A program made the position numbers and the translations under genes. Under the pieces are notes generated by a model. The model was not told the DNA's origin. It searched no databases and was given only the letters and a program-made list of their open reading frames with translations. A stretch of DNA of 35,332 bases, taken from positions 77,916-113,247 of the forward strand of contig DHBY01000052.1 in assembly GCA_002398845.1 (NCBI GenBank), given 5' to 3'. Source of the DNA: Firmicutes bacterium UBA4916 (GTDB lineage Bacteria > Bacillota > Clostridia > Tissierellales > Tepidimicrobiaceae). Shown here in pieces: positions 23,247 to 31,698 of this stretch (position 1 is the stretch's first letter; each line of letters begins with the position of its first letter).

Positions 23247-24425
23247 AAAGAATAATTCCCCATTTAAATAAGAATCAATACTTACTTTTTCATTTACTCC
23301 ATTTTTTAGTTTAACCATGTTTTTTATATCCCCAAATAGTATCCCTCCTGTAAGCTTATTATCTGTAGTGAAAAGCTTATGATGGATTTCTTTATCCTTA
23401 TCTTCATATTCATAAACCTTATCAAAGTCTTTAATATTTCCTACAGAAAACAATTTTATATTCCCAATTTGTAAGTTAGTAAAAAGTTTTGGTCCAGTAT
23501 ATTCCATGAGTTTCCCCGTCATATTTGCTCCGGCAATTTTCCCTTGTTCATTACTTGAGGACCATAAACCAATTATCATCCCATCAGTTTCTATTACATC
23601 CCCTGCTGCATAGATATTATCAATATTAGTTCTTAAATTATTGTTAACCAATATTCCTTTATTGAATTGTATTTTTGTATCCATAACTATATCGATATTT
23701 GGTCTTATCCCCACTGAGAACAGTATACCATCAGTTTTTATCTCTTGGTCATCATTTAATCTAATACCATTAGCTGTATCTTTACCAAGTATTTCTTCTG
23801 CAGATGATGATAGATATAGTTTAAAGCCTTCTTCAATTAGTTTTTTCTCTAATTTTTTGGAGATTTCTCTATCTAACTGTCTAGGCAATAGATATGGGGC
23901 AAATTCGGCAATGGTAACATTCTTACCTAAACTCTTCAGAGCCCAAGCTGCTTCTAAGCCTAATAGTCCGCCACCTATTACAGTTATATCTTTACATTTA
24001 CTAAAATACTTATTTATATACTTTAAATCGCTAAGTGTTCTTAAAGCTAATACCCCTTGTTTAAACTTACCGGCTACTGGAGGTATAAAAGGCCTACTGC
24101 CAGTTGCTAATAATAACTTTTCATACTCTATTTCCATTCCATCATCTAATCTTACTTTATTGTTATCTGTATCTAATTTTTCTACAATCCTACTCAACAA
24201 TACTTTTATATTTTTTTCTCTATACCAGCTTTCCTTATTTACTAAAAGTTCTTCATCCTGAAATTCCTTATATAAGCATTCAGTTAGCCTGATTCTATAA
24301 TAAGTTAAATAGGATTCACTAGATACCATAATTACACTGCCATAACTATCATTATTTCTTATTTCTCTTGCAGCAGAAAGTCCCGCAATTCCATTTCCAA
24401 TTATTAAATACTTAACTTTCTCCAT
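23241..24425 (-). CDS. FAD-dependent pyridine nucleotide-disulfide-type oxidoreductase (NirB/rubredoxin reductase-like)
   Basis: The 394-residue flavoprotein passes electrons from NAD(P)H to an unknown acceptor such as rubredoxin. FAD-binding Rossmann motif at the start (LIIGNGIAGLSAAREI), LLLATGSRPFIPP, the NADH-binding motif VIGGGLLGLEAAWALKSLG (about residue 148) and the second FAD motif NIYAAGDVIE (about 268). No redox-active CxxC pair is present, so it is not a thioredoxin- or glutathione-reductase. A C-terminal domain of about 80 residues follows, as in NirB-type and rubredoxin reductases. Start supported by GGGGGGTGGG 5 bases before the ATG. Confidence 0.85.
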   Translation of the reverse strand: MEKVKYLIIGNGIAGLSAAREIRNNDSYGSVIMVSSESYLTYYRIRLTECLYKEFQDEELLVNKESWYREKNIKVLLSRIVEKLDTDNNKVRLDDGMEIEYEKLLLATGSRPFIPPVAGKFKQGVLALRTLSDLKYINKYFSKCKDITVIGGGLLGLEAAWALKSLGKNVTIAEFAPYLLPRQLDREISKKLEKKLIEEGFKLYLSSSAEEILGKDTANGIRLNDDQEIKTDGILFSVGIRPNIDIVMDTKIQFNKGILVNNNLRTNIDNIYAAGDVIETDGMIIGLWSSSNEQGKIAGANMTGKLMEYTGPKLFTNLQIGNIKLFSVGNIKDFDKVYEYEDKDKEIHHKLFTTDNKLTGGILFGDIKNMVKLKNGVNEKVSIDSYLNGELFFS

Positions 24426-24507
24426 TATCCCACCCCCCTAGTTATAATTAGTTAATTATTACCCAAAGTATTAAACTATTACACATTAAACTTATCCTAT
24501 TATTACA

Positions 24508-24552
24508 AATAACTTGCCAAATTGGTGCCAGGCACCAATTTGGCAAGTTATT
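24508..24552. terminator. Perfect 22-bp palindrome after the polyamine operon
   Basis: AATAACTTGCCAAATTGGTG + CC, one central base, and the exact complement (24531-24552). On the minus strand it comes 8 bases after the potD stop, so it can terminate the operon, although no T-run follows. The core GGTGCCAGGCACC recalls REP-like palindromes seen scattered in bacterial genomes. Confidence 0.6.
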
Positions 24553-24559
24553 GTTTACT

Positions 24560-25606
24560 TTATCTTTGGGCTTTGATTTCTAACCATATATCGTCATATA
24601 ATTTTATAATATCCTTGGGATCTTTGAATATTTCTGTATTCTCTATTTCCTTGTCAATAGGATATGCAACCTTACTGTTGGTTATATCCTTAGGTAATAG
24701 TTCTTTTGCTTTATAATTAGCTGTTGAATATCCTACATAATCCGTATTCTTAGCTGCAATTTCTGGTCTTTGCATAAAGTTAATAAATTTTTCTGCCATT
24801 TCTTTGTTCTTAGCATTTTTTGGTATTACCATATTGTCAAACCATAGATTAGTGCCTTCTTTTGGTATTACATATTCTAGATCACTATTATTTCTAATCA
24901 TGGCTACTGCATCCCCTGACCAAACAACTGCAATAGCTGCTTCTTCTCCAACCATTAAATCCTTTACCTCGTCCCCTACATAAGCATATACCAAGGGTTT
25001 TTGTTTAATTAATTCTTCTTTTGCTTTTTCTAATTCCTTTTCATCTCTTGAGTTCATAGAATAACCTAGTTTTTTTAATGCAATAGCCATAGAATCCCTT
25101 TGGCTGTCTAACATTAGGATTTGTCCATCATATTTTTCATTCCAAAGAATATCCCAACTATCAACTACATCGTCTACCATAGTCTTATTATAGATAATTC
25201 CTACGGTCCCCCACATATATGGTACTGAATAGTCATTATGAGGGTCAAATTCTAAGTCTAGAAATCTATCTTCTATATTGTTTAAATTTGGTACATTATC
25301 CTTATTTATTTTTTCTAGCATATCCTCATGAATCATTCTTTCAATCATATAATCTGAAGGAAAAGCTACATCATAACTAGTTCCTCCTTTTTTAATACTT
25401 ACATACATATCCTCGTTTGTTGTAAAAGTATTATAATTCACTTTTACATTGAACTCTTCTTGAAAATCCTTTATAACAGAAGGATCAATATAATCTCCCC
25501 AATTATATACATTAATTACAGGCCTTTTGTCACCGCACCCTGTAGATATTATCCCAATGATTAAAACTAAACTCATGATAACTAAAACCTTTAAGTTTTT
25601 TTTCAT
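24560..25606 (-). CDS. potD: Spermidine/putrescine ABC transporter, binding lipoprotein
   Basis: The 348-residue lipoprotein captures polyamines outside the membrane. The signal peptide ends in the lipobox ISTGC (Cys about residue 24). The mature part begins PVINVYNWGDYIDPSVIKDF, the PotD signature, with VPYMWGTVGIIYNK and AIAVVWSGDAVAM, the ligand-lining aromatic and acidic residues of the family. Start: AAGAGGTGAT upstream of the ATG, which overlaps the potC stop by 4 bases. Last gene of the operon. Confidence 0.93.
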   Translation of the reverse strand: MKKNLKVLVIMSLVLIIGIISTGCGDKRPVINVYNWGDYIDPSVIKDFQEEFNVKVNYNTFTTNEDMYVSIKKGGTSYDVAFPSDYMIERMIHEDMLEKINKDNVPNLNNIEDRFLDLEFDPHNDYSVPYMWGTVGIIYNKTMVDDVVDSWDILWNEKYDGQILMLDSQRDSMAIALKKLGYSMNSRDEKELEKAKEELIKQKPLVYAYVGDEVKDLMVGEEAAIAVVWSGDAVAMIRNNSDLEYVIPKEGTNLWFDNMVIPKNAKNKEMAEKFINFMQRPEIAAKNTDYVGYSTANYKAKELLPKDITNSKVAYPIDKEIENTEIFKDPKDIIKLYDDIWLEIKAQR

Positions 25607-26394
25607 ATAATATCACCTCTTTCACTAATACTCTTAGATGATCTGCTATTTATAATTAAAAGCAGAATTAATAAGCCAACAAACATCAAAGTAGATAGAG
25701 CATTTATTATAGGATTAATACCTCTTTTTGCCATTGAAAAAATAGTTATACTTAAATTAGTAACACCTGCTCCTTTATTGAAAAAGGATATAACAAAGTC
25801 ATCAACTGATAATGTAAAAGCCATTAATGCCCCGGTTACTATGCCAGGCATTATTTCTGGAATTACTACTTTCCTTAATGCATAAAGAGGTGTTGCTCCT
25901 AAATCCATAGCAGCCTCTGCCAAGTGTTTGTTCATCTGCCTTAGCTTAGGTAAAATAGATAGAATTACATATGGTATACAAAAGGTTATATGGGATAAAA
26001 GCATAGTAATAAATCCAAATTCAATATTCAAAAATCTAAACAAAGTCATTAAGGATACAGCTGTTACAATATCTGGATTTAACACTGGTAAATAGTTTAT
26101 GTTTAGTATTACCTTTTTCCTAATACCTGGCATACCATAAATACCTATTGCAGCAAAAGTTCCTATTATGGTAGAAATAACCGATGAAAGCACCGCTATA
26201 AGTAATGTATTATATAAGGCTTTTAATACTTCTTCATCTTTAAATAATTCTACATACCACTTTAATGTAAAGCCACTCCATACTCCTCTTGATCTAGAAT
26301 TGTTAAAGGAAAATACAATTAATACAATGATAGGAGAGTATAGGAACAGAAATATTAAAAAAGTATATAGCCTTTTTAATCCTTTACTTACCAT
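25603..26394 (-). CDS. potC: Spermidine/putrescine ABC transporter permease PotC
   Basis: The 263-residue integral membrane protein has six helices and the ABC permease EAA loop: EAAMDLGATPLYALRKVVIP (about residue 163), which docks onto the PotA ATPase. The N-terminus LIFLFLYSPIIVLIVFSFNN is typical of PotC. AAGGAGGTGG lies 6 bases upstream of the ATG, the best ribosome site in the operon; the gene overlaps potB by 7 bases and potD by 4. Confidence 0.93.
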   Translation of the reverse strand: MVSKGLKRLYTFLIFLFLYSPIIVLIVFSFNNSRSRGVWSGFTLKWYVELFKDEEVLKALYNTLLIAVLSSVISTIIGTFAAIGIYGMPGIRKKVILNINYLPVLNPDIVTAVSLMTLFRFLNIEFGFITMLLSHITFCIPYVILSILPKLRQMNKHLAEAAMDLGATPLYALRKVVIPEIMPGIVTGALMAFTLSVDDFVISFFNKGAGVTNLSITIFSMAKRGINPIINALSTLMFVGLLILLLIINSRSSKSISERGDII

Positions 26395-27224
26395 AAGCTT
26401 CCACCTCCTTCTTTATCTGTATCAAACTTAGCAGTTATTGCCATAGTAAGTAGAATAAATACCATCATGATTATGGATATAGCCGAACCAAAATGCCAAT
26501 CTCCAACCCATAAGAATTGTTGTTCAATTAAATTCCCTATTAGTAAATATTGTCCCCCACCTAATAATCTTGATATAACAAAAGTACTCATAGCAGGCAT
26601 AAATACCATGGTAATTCCAGTAATTATACCAGGAATACTTAAGGGAAAAATAACTTTTAAGAATACTTCTATTTTGTTGGCTCCTAAATCCTCTGCAGCT
26701 TCAATTAAGCCTTTATCTATCTTTGTTAATACTGAATATATTGGCAATATCATAAATGGTAAAAAATTATATACCATTCCCAATAGTACTGCATTGTCGT
26801 TGTATATTAAATTTAGCGGCTGAAAACCTAATTTTGTAACTATATAATTGATAAATCCATTTTTACCTAATAGGGTTAACCAAGCATAGGTTCGTAATAA
26901 AAAATTCATCCACATAGGTATTACTAATAAAAGAATCATTACATTTCTCTTTCTCGGTATCTCGCGGGAAATAATCATAGCTATTGGATATCCCAATAAT
27001 AAAGTAATAGCTGTAGATTTTAAAGCTAAACTAACTGATATCCATAATATATCAATATATTTTGGGTCTAAAAACCGTTTAAAATTATCCAATGTGAACT
27101 TTAAATTAGCTATACCCTGTTCTTCCCCAGTAGTAAGAGAAAATAAAAGTATCAAAGCTAAAGGTACAACAATGAATATTACCATCCACAAAATATATGG
27201 GTAAGATGTCCACTTTATTTTCAT
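26388..27224 (-). CDS. potB: Spermidine/putrescine ABC transporter permease PotB
   Basis: Partner permease of PotC, 278 residues, six helices. The EAA motif is EAAEDLGANKIEVFLKVIFP (about residue 178). N-terminal PYILWMVIFIVVPLALILLF and the conserved MWMNFLLRTYAWLTLLG segment are characteristic of PotB. GAAGGTGA precedes the ATG by 6 bases; a 4-base overlap with the potA stop shows translational coupling. Confidence 0.93.
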   Translation of the reverse strand: MKIKWTSYPYILWMVIFIVVPLALILLFSLTTGEEQGIANLKFTLDNFKRFLDPKYIDILWISVSLALKSTAITLLLGYPIAMIISREIPRKRNVMILLLVIPMWMNFLLRTYAWLTLLGKNGFINYIVTKLGFQPLNLIYNDNAVLLGMVYNFLPFMILPIYSVLTKIDKGLIEAAEDLGANKIEVFLKVIFPLSIPGIITGITMVFMPAMSTFVISRLLGGGQYLLIGNLIEQQFLWVGDWHFGSAISIIMMVFILLTMAITAKFDTDKEGGGSLW

Positions 27225-28270
27225 TTGTCTATCACCTTCTTCATTATGTGGATGTTTTCAGGTATTATATTCAAACCTATTTCAGTGCCTATTGACTTCA
27301 TTATGGTACTATGAACCATCCATTCCATATCCCTATCTTTTACCATCATTTCATAATGTACACCTTTAAAGATTACTGACTGTACAGTCCCTTTTAATAA
27401 CCCCTTCTCAGGAGATGTTATTTCTAAATCTTCTGGTCTAATAACTACATCTACCAACTCTTTTTCCTCAAATCCTCTATCCACACAATCAAACACTCTA
27501 CCTGCAAATTCAACAATAAAATCTTCATACATAATTCCATCAATAATATTGCTTTCTCCTATAAATTTAGCGACAAAAGCATTTTTAGGTTCATTATAGA
27601 TATCAACAGGGGTTCCTATTTGTTGGATAACCCCTTTATCCATTACAACTATGGTATCTGACATAGTGAGGGCTTCCTCTTGATCGTGAGTTACATAAAT
27701 AAAAGTAATACCTACTCTTTTCTGCATATTTTTTAATTCAATTTGCATATCTTTTCTAAGCTTTAAATCTAAAGCCCCTAGAGGCTCATCTAAAAGTAAA
27801 ACCTTTGGTTCATTTACTAAGGCCCTGGCGATAGCAACCCTTTGTTGTTGTCCGCCACTTAAGGAATCTATGGAACGATTTTCAAACCCTTGAAGGTTCA
27901 CCAATCTTAGCATTTCCTTAACTTTTTTTGTTATTTCATCTTTTGGCATTCTTTTTATTTTTAATCCAAAAGCAACATTATCGAAAACATCCATATGGGG
28001 AAATAACGCATATTTTTGGAAAACTGTGTTTATTTGTCTTTCATAGGGAGGTACATTTGTAATATCTTTTCCTTCAAATATTACTTTTCCTTCTGTAGGT
28101 TGTTCAAATCCTCCAATTATTCTAAGGGTTGTTGTTTTTCCACATCCGCTAGGGCCTAATAATGTTAAAAACTCATTTTTCCTAATATATAGACTGATAT
28201 TATTTAGGACCCTAACTCCGTCATATTCTTTTGATATATTTTTTAAATCAATAGTATAAGTATTTTTCAT
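27221..28270 (-). CDS. potA: Spermidine/putrescine ABC transporter ATPase PotA
   Basis: The 349-residue ATPase energises the importer. Walker A GPSGCGKTTTLR (about residue 41), signature LSGGQQQRVAIARAL (about 136), Walker B KVLLLDEPLGALD, H-loop YVTHDQEEAL, followed by the regulatory TOBE domain with VVIRPEDLEI. The start ATG 28268-28270 has AAAGGGGG 8 bases upstream; the longer open frame to 28321 overlaps the regulator gene and has no better start. The gene follows the regulator by 23 bases. Confidence 0.94.
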   Translation of the reverse strand: MKNTYTIDLKNISKEYDGVRVLNNISLYIRKNEFLTLLGPSGCGKTTTLRIIGGFEQPTEGKVIFEGKDITNVPPYERQINTVFQKYALFPHMDVFDNVAFGLKIKRMPKDEITKKVKEMLRLVNLQGFENRSIDSLSGGQQQRVAIARALVNEPKVLLLDEPLGALDLKLRKDMQIELKNMQKRVGITFIYVTHDQEEALTMSDTIVVMDKGVIQQIGTPVDIYNEPKNAFVAKFIGESNIIDGIMYEDFIVEFAGRVFDCVDRGFEEKELVDVVIRPEDLEITSPEKGLLKGTVQSVIFKGVHYEMMVKDRDMEWMVHSTIMKSIGTEIGLNIIPENIHIMKKVIDK

Positions 28271-28293
28271 TTTGTAACCCCCTTTGATTTTAC

Positions 28294-28833
28294 TTAAAAA
28301 CTTGGCGGTGTACTCACCCATATAATAGTAGCTTTAGTTTTACCTGCATTGGATACATAGTGATTAGAATTCGCCTTATAGTAAAAGCTTTCGCCTTTTC
28401 TTACCTTATGTTTTTCACTACCAATATGGATAAAAATACTGCCATTTATGACATATCCAAATTCTTCTCCTTCATGTGGAGAATCCTCTTTACTTCTTCC
28501 TTCTGGTTCAATTTCAATAAGTATAGGTTCCATAATATTCTTTTGTGCATTAGGTATTACCCATTTGAGAGTATATTTTAAATCTTCATTTTCAGCAACA
28601 AAAGCATCATCTTTTGAAAAAACTATCTTCTCATCCTCTGTTTCATTAAAAAAGTCCCTTAAATTTGTACCTAGCCCTTCTAAAATATCCATTAGGGTTG
28701 CAATAGATGGCGAAGTCAAATCCCTTTCTACTTGAGAAATAAAACCTTTCGTTAGCTCACATCTATCTGCTAGCTCCTCTTGAGTCAATGAGTTTTTTAC
28801 TCTAAGGCGTCTTATTTTTTCACCAATTTTCAC
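28294..28833 (-). CDS. HTH-cupin regulator of the polyamine operon
   Basis: The 179-residue protein has an Xre-type helix-turn-helix at the N-terminus (RLRVKNSLTQEELADRCELT then KGFISQVERDLTSPSIATL) and a C-terminal cupin (HEGEEFGYVINGSIFIHIGS then GESFYYKANSNHYVSN), the build of PuuR/SinR-like regulators that sense a small ligand. First gene of the pot operon, which it probably controls in response to polyamine level; I infer this from position and from common occurrence in Clostridia. The start is GTG 28831-28833 with AAAGGTGG 6 bases upstream. Confidence 0.88.
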   Translation of the reverse strand: MKIGEKIRRLRVKNSLTQEELADRCELTKGFISQVERDLTSPSIATLMDILEGLGTNLRDFFNETEDEKIVFSKDDAFVAENEDLKYTLKWVIPNAQKNIMEPILIEIEPEGRSKEDSPHEGEEFGYVINGSIFIHIGSEKHKVRKGESFYYKANSNHYVSNAGKTKATIIWVSTPPSF

Positions 28834-28848
28834 GTTTATCCACCTTTC

Positions 28849-28877
28849 ACAAACTAGTTATATATTAAACCGTTTGT
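28849..28877. promoter_or_regulatory. Possible operator of the pot regulator
   Basis: ACAAAC (28849-28854) and GTTTGT (28872-28877) form an inverted repeat centred between promoter and start codon, and the inner sequence AAACCGTTT is partly symmetric. A repressor bound here would block transcription. Weak evidence. Confidence 0.35.
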
Positions 28878-28910
28878 TTATATTTACTAAACTATCATTT
28901 CAACTATACC

Positions 28911-28940
28911 ATTATAAGCAAAATTATATCAAAAAGTCAA
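28911..28940 (-). promoter_or_regulatory. Sigma-A promoter of the pot operon
   Basis: On the minus strand TTGACT (28935-28940), 18-base spacer, TATAAT (28911-28916). Transcription would start about 65-70 bases before the regulator GTG. 28941-29043 shows no gene. Confidence 0.8.
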
Positions 28941-29043
28941 TAGATCTTTACAAAATAGCTTTCTTGTTTAACATGTGTAATATACACGGGCCTATCCATT
29001 ATAGTATTCTATCAAGTTTAATATATAAATCTTTTTACTTAAT

Positions 29044-29073
29044 AAAAAAAACCAGTTAATAAACTGGTTTTTT
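29044..29073 (-). terminator. Terminator of the zinc transporter operon
   Basis: AAAACCAGTT/AACTGGTTTT hairpin, with A-run and T-run on the two sides; the left base of the stem reaches the znuB stop codon. Confidence 0.85.
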
Positions 29074-29875
29074 AATGAGCTTTTTGATTCTTCTTAATAC
29101 TTTCTAGAAGTAACACTAATAATAAAATTCCTAAAGCAGTTAATACAATAGTTCCTCCTGGTGCTAAATCTAAATAGAAAGATAATGTTAACCCTATTAT
29201 TACTGAAATTACTCCAAAAATATTAGAGTAGATTAATCCAGATTTAAAACTATTGGCAATTAAAAGACTTGTAGCCACAGGCAAAACCATCAAGGATGAA
29301 ATAAGAAGAGCACCTACTATTCTCATGGATATTGCCACAGTTAAAGCTACTAAAATAGAGAAAAATAAATTTATTTTTCTCACAGGAACCCCACCTAAAT
29401 AAGCTGATTCTTCATCAAATGTCATGTAAAATAAACCTTTGTAGAACAATAAAATCGTGATAAAGGTAATAACTCCTAAAACTACTACTAAAATTATATC
29501 TTCACTAGTTATAAGAGTTAAACTACCAAATAAATAAGATAATATTCCTTGGGTATTCCCTAAACTAATCAAAATAGAAGCTAAACCAACTCCAGCAGAT
29601 AAAACTATGGATAGGGATAGTTCTGCATAGTTTGCATATCTTTTTCTAAGTCCTTCTATACCAAGAGCCGCCATTATAGAAAATATAATTGCAGTATATA
29701 CAGGATATGTATTGGTTATCATTCCAAAAGCTGCTCCTGCTAATGCTACATGGGATAGTGTATCTCCTATTATGGATTGTCTTCTAAGTACAAGAAAATA
29801 ACCTATTGTAGGAGCAATAAATGCAATGAGAATTCCCATTATAAAAGATTTTTGCATAAATTCATAAGAAAACAT
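29072..29875 (-). CDS. znuB: Zinc (or manganese) ABC transporter permease
   Basis: The 267-residue integral membrane protein has 8-9 helices. The N-terminal sequence FIMGILIAFIAPTIGYFLVL then RRQSIIGDTLSHVALAGAAF is the hallmark of the ABC-3 permease family (ZnuB/AdcB). TVAISMRIVGALLISSLMVL and PVATSLLIANSFK follow in the usual position. AGGGGGAT lies 5 bases before the ATG. Last gene of the operon. Zinc is more likely than manganese from the ZnuC/ZnuA partners, but not proven. Confidence 0.92.
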   Translation of the reverse strand: MFSYEFMQKSFIMGILIAFIAPTIGYFLVLRRQSIIGDTLSHVALAGAAFGMITNTYPVYTAIIFSIMAALGIEGLRKRYANYAELSLSIVLSAGVGLASILISLGNTQGILSYLFGSLTLITSEDIILVVVLGVITFITILLFYKGLFYMTFDEESAYLGGVPVRKINLFFSILVALTVAISMRIVGALLISSLMVLPVATSLLIANSFKSGLIYSNIFGVISVIIGLTLSFYLDLAPGGTIVLTALGILLLVLLLESIKKNQKAH

Positions 29876-29886
29876 ATTTTATCCCC

Positions 29887-30636
29887 CTAATGATCGTGAA
29901 ATAATAAATTGATACTTTCACCATAAATATCTGTTAATACATTACCGCATTGGCACTTATTTGAATCATGACAGTATACTTTACCTTTACTCAAGCACAA
30001 TATCCTATTTACCTTTTTTGACATAATGCCAATATCATGAGAAATCATCACCAATGTAATTCCATATTCCTTATTTAACTTATCCATTAGGCTATAGAAT
30101 CTAGTTTGTGATTCCAAATCTACACCTACTAAAGGTTCATCCATAAAGAGTATGTTTGGATTATTTACAAGGGCTCTAGCAATAAATACCCTTTGTTTTT
30201 GACCTCCAGATAAATTCCCTATCTTTACATTTTTGAACCTTTCCATTTCAACTATTCTTAAAGCTCTATCAACTTTCATGCTATCTTTTTCTTTTGTTTT
30301 ATTAAATAAACCTTTCCCTAAGTATAAATTAGCTGATACAATTTCTTCAATAGTGGCGGGAAACATTTGATTGAAATCCCTTACATTTTGTGATATATAG
30401 CCTATCTTTTCAAAGTTTTTAAACTCATTAATATCTTTACCAAATAGTGTTATAGTTCCTTTACTTGGTTTTAGTAATCCTATCATTAACTTTAAGAGAG
30501 TACTCTTTGCTGAACCATTTGGCCCAATAATACCTACGAAGTCTCCTTTTTCAACGATGAAACTTACATTATCCAATACTTTATTAGCCCCATATCTAAA
30601 GCTTAAATTATCTACAGTAATTATCTTTTCTTTCAT
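29887..30636 (-). CDS. znuC: Zinc ABC transporter ATPase
   Basis: The 249-residue ATPase has Walker A GPNGSAKSTLLK (note SAKST instead of the usual SGKST or AGKST), signature LSGGQKQRVFIARAL, Walker B ILFMDEPLVGVD and H-loop ISHDIG. The C-terminus contains Cys and His residues (YCHDSNKCQCGN and a final FHDH) that could sense or bind the metal, a trait of several AdcC/ZnuC proteins. Its ATG follows the TAA of znuA directly, and only a weak ribosome site is seen, so translation is probably coupled. Confidence 0.92.
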   Translation of the reverse strand: MKEKIITVDNLSFRYGANKVLDNVSFIVEKGDFVGIIGPNGSAKSTLLKLMIGLLKPSKGTITLFGKDINEFKNFEKIGYISQNVRDFNQMFPATIEEIVSANLYLGKGLFNKTKEKDSMKVDRALRIVEMERFKNVKIGNLSGGQKQRVFIARALVNNPNILFMDEPLVGVDLESQTRFYSLMDKLNKEYGITLVMISHDIGIMSKKVNRILCLSKGKVYCHDSNKCQCGNVLTDIYGESINLLFHDH

Positions 30637-31527
30637 TTAATTCACCAATTCCTTTTTCAAATTCTCCAAATTTTTCTCCATTATAGATATATAATCTTCA
30701 TGGTTTTTTTGTTCTTCTTCTGTTAAACCCTCTATAGGGTTTAATGTAAGTATTTCTAAATTGGCTTCATCTGCAATAACTTTAACAACCTTAGGGCTAG
30801 CTAAGGTTTCCAAAAATATATATTTAAAATCATTTTCTTTTGCAAGATCGATAATATCGGCCATAGCCTTTGGACTTGGCTCCTGTTCTGGGCTCATCCC
30901 TGCAATAGATATTTGATCAAATTTATATCTTTTAGCCATATATCCAAAAGCCGCATGGGATACCAATATTTTATCTTTCTTTTTATCCTTTAAAGCCTCC
31001 CGGTAATCCTTGTCTAATTTCATAAGTTTTTGGGATAATTGTTTAAAATTATTTTCATATTCTTCCTTGTGCTCCTCATCTAAAGATATAAATTTATCCT
31101 TTATTTTTTCACCTATTTTATTCATATTGTTTGGGTCTAACCATATGTGAGGATCTAGCCCACCATCTATTCTATTTAAATCTACTCCATCACTAGCTGA
31201 TAATGCTTTTTCCTTACCAATAACGGTGTTTATTAACTTATCCGCCCAGCTTTCAAATCCTGCTCCATTATATATAAACACATCTGCATTTTCTATATCT
31301 TTTAACTGTTTTATAGAAGGTTCATAATCATGAGGCTCTACACCATTGGGTATAACGACTCTTAAATTTATATTATCTTTGCCTATTTCATCTGCTAAAA
31401 AATATAAGGGATAAAAGGAAGTATATACTATAGGTTTACCATCTTCATATTCCCCAACTTTTTCTCCTGTTGTACAACCTGTTAATAATAATGCTACTAC
31501 AATAATTATTAGAAATCCTTTTTTCAT
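30637..31527 (-). CDS. znuA: Zinc ABC transporter binding lipoprotein
   Basis: The 296-residue lipoprotein (lipobox LLTGC, Cys about 18) belongs to cluster A-I metal-binding proteins. Likely metal ligands are His in NGVEPHDYEPS (about 65), His in LDPHIWLDPNN (about 126) and His in ILVSHAAFGYMAKRY (about 190). A glutamate in the following block (SPEQEPS) and E/D near LNPIEGL complete the site. The long histidine-rich loop of many ZnuA proteins is missing; only DGGLDPH remains. AAAGGATGAG precedes the ATG. I saw no convincing Zur palindrome upstream (31528-31659). Confidence 0.9.
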   Translation of the reverse strand: MKKGFLIIIVVALLLTGCTTGEKVGEYEDGKPIVYTSFYPLYFLADEIGKDNINLRVVIPNGVEPHDYEPSIKQLKDIENADVFIYNGAGFESWADKLINTVIGKEKALSASDGVDLNRIDGGLDPHIWLDPNNMNKIGEKIKDKFISLDEEHKEEYENNFKQLSQKLMKLDKDYREALKDKKKDKILVSHAAFGYMAKRYKFDQISIAGMSPEQEPSPKAMADIIDLAKENDFKYIFLETLASPKVVKVIADEANLEILTLNPIEGLTEEEQKNHEDYISIMEKNLENLKKELVN

Positions 31528-31659
31528 TTGCTCATCCTTTCTTTGCCATTTGCCTCTATTTCTTTGATTATATCATTAAATCCTGATAATATACCTAATA
31601 TAGTTTTTCATATAGGCTACTTTACTATAATACATCAAATAGAATGCCTTTACCAAATT

Positions 31660-31687
31660 AAAAAAAGCTGGATATCCAGCTTTTTTT
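31660..31687 (-). terminator. Terminator of the TetR-radical SAM operon
   Basis: Perfect palindrome AAAAAAAGCTGGAT/ATCCAGCTTTTTTT, 11 bases past the radical SAM stop codon. It works in both directions. Confidence 0.85.
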
Positions 31688-31698
31688 ATATTAATTCA

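Noticed and set aside
23641..24261. Plus-strand open frame of 206 codons opposite the FAD oxidoreductase
   Set aside because: It is the antisense of a clearly coding gene; no family resemblance and no ribosome site.
31528..31659. Zur operator upstream of znuA
   Set aside because: Only short, weak symmetric sequences; nothing close to the known Zur palindrome.
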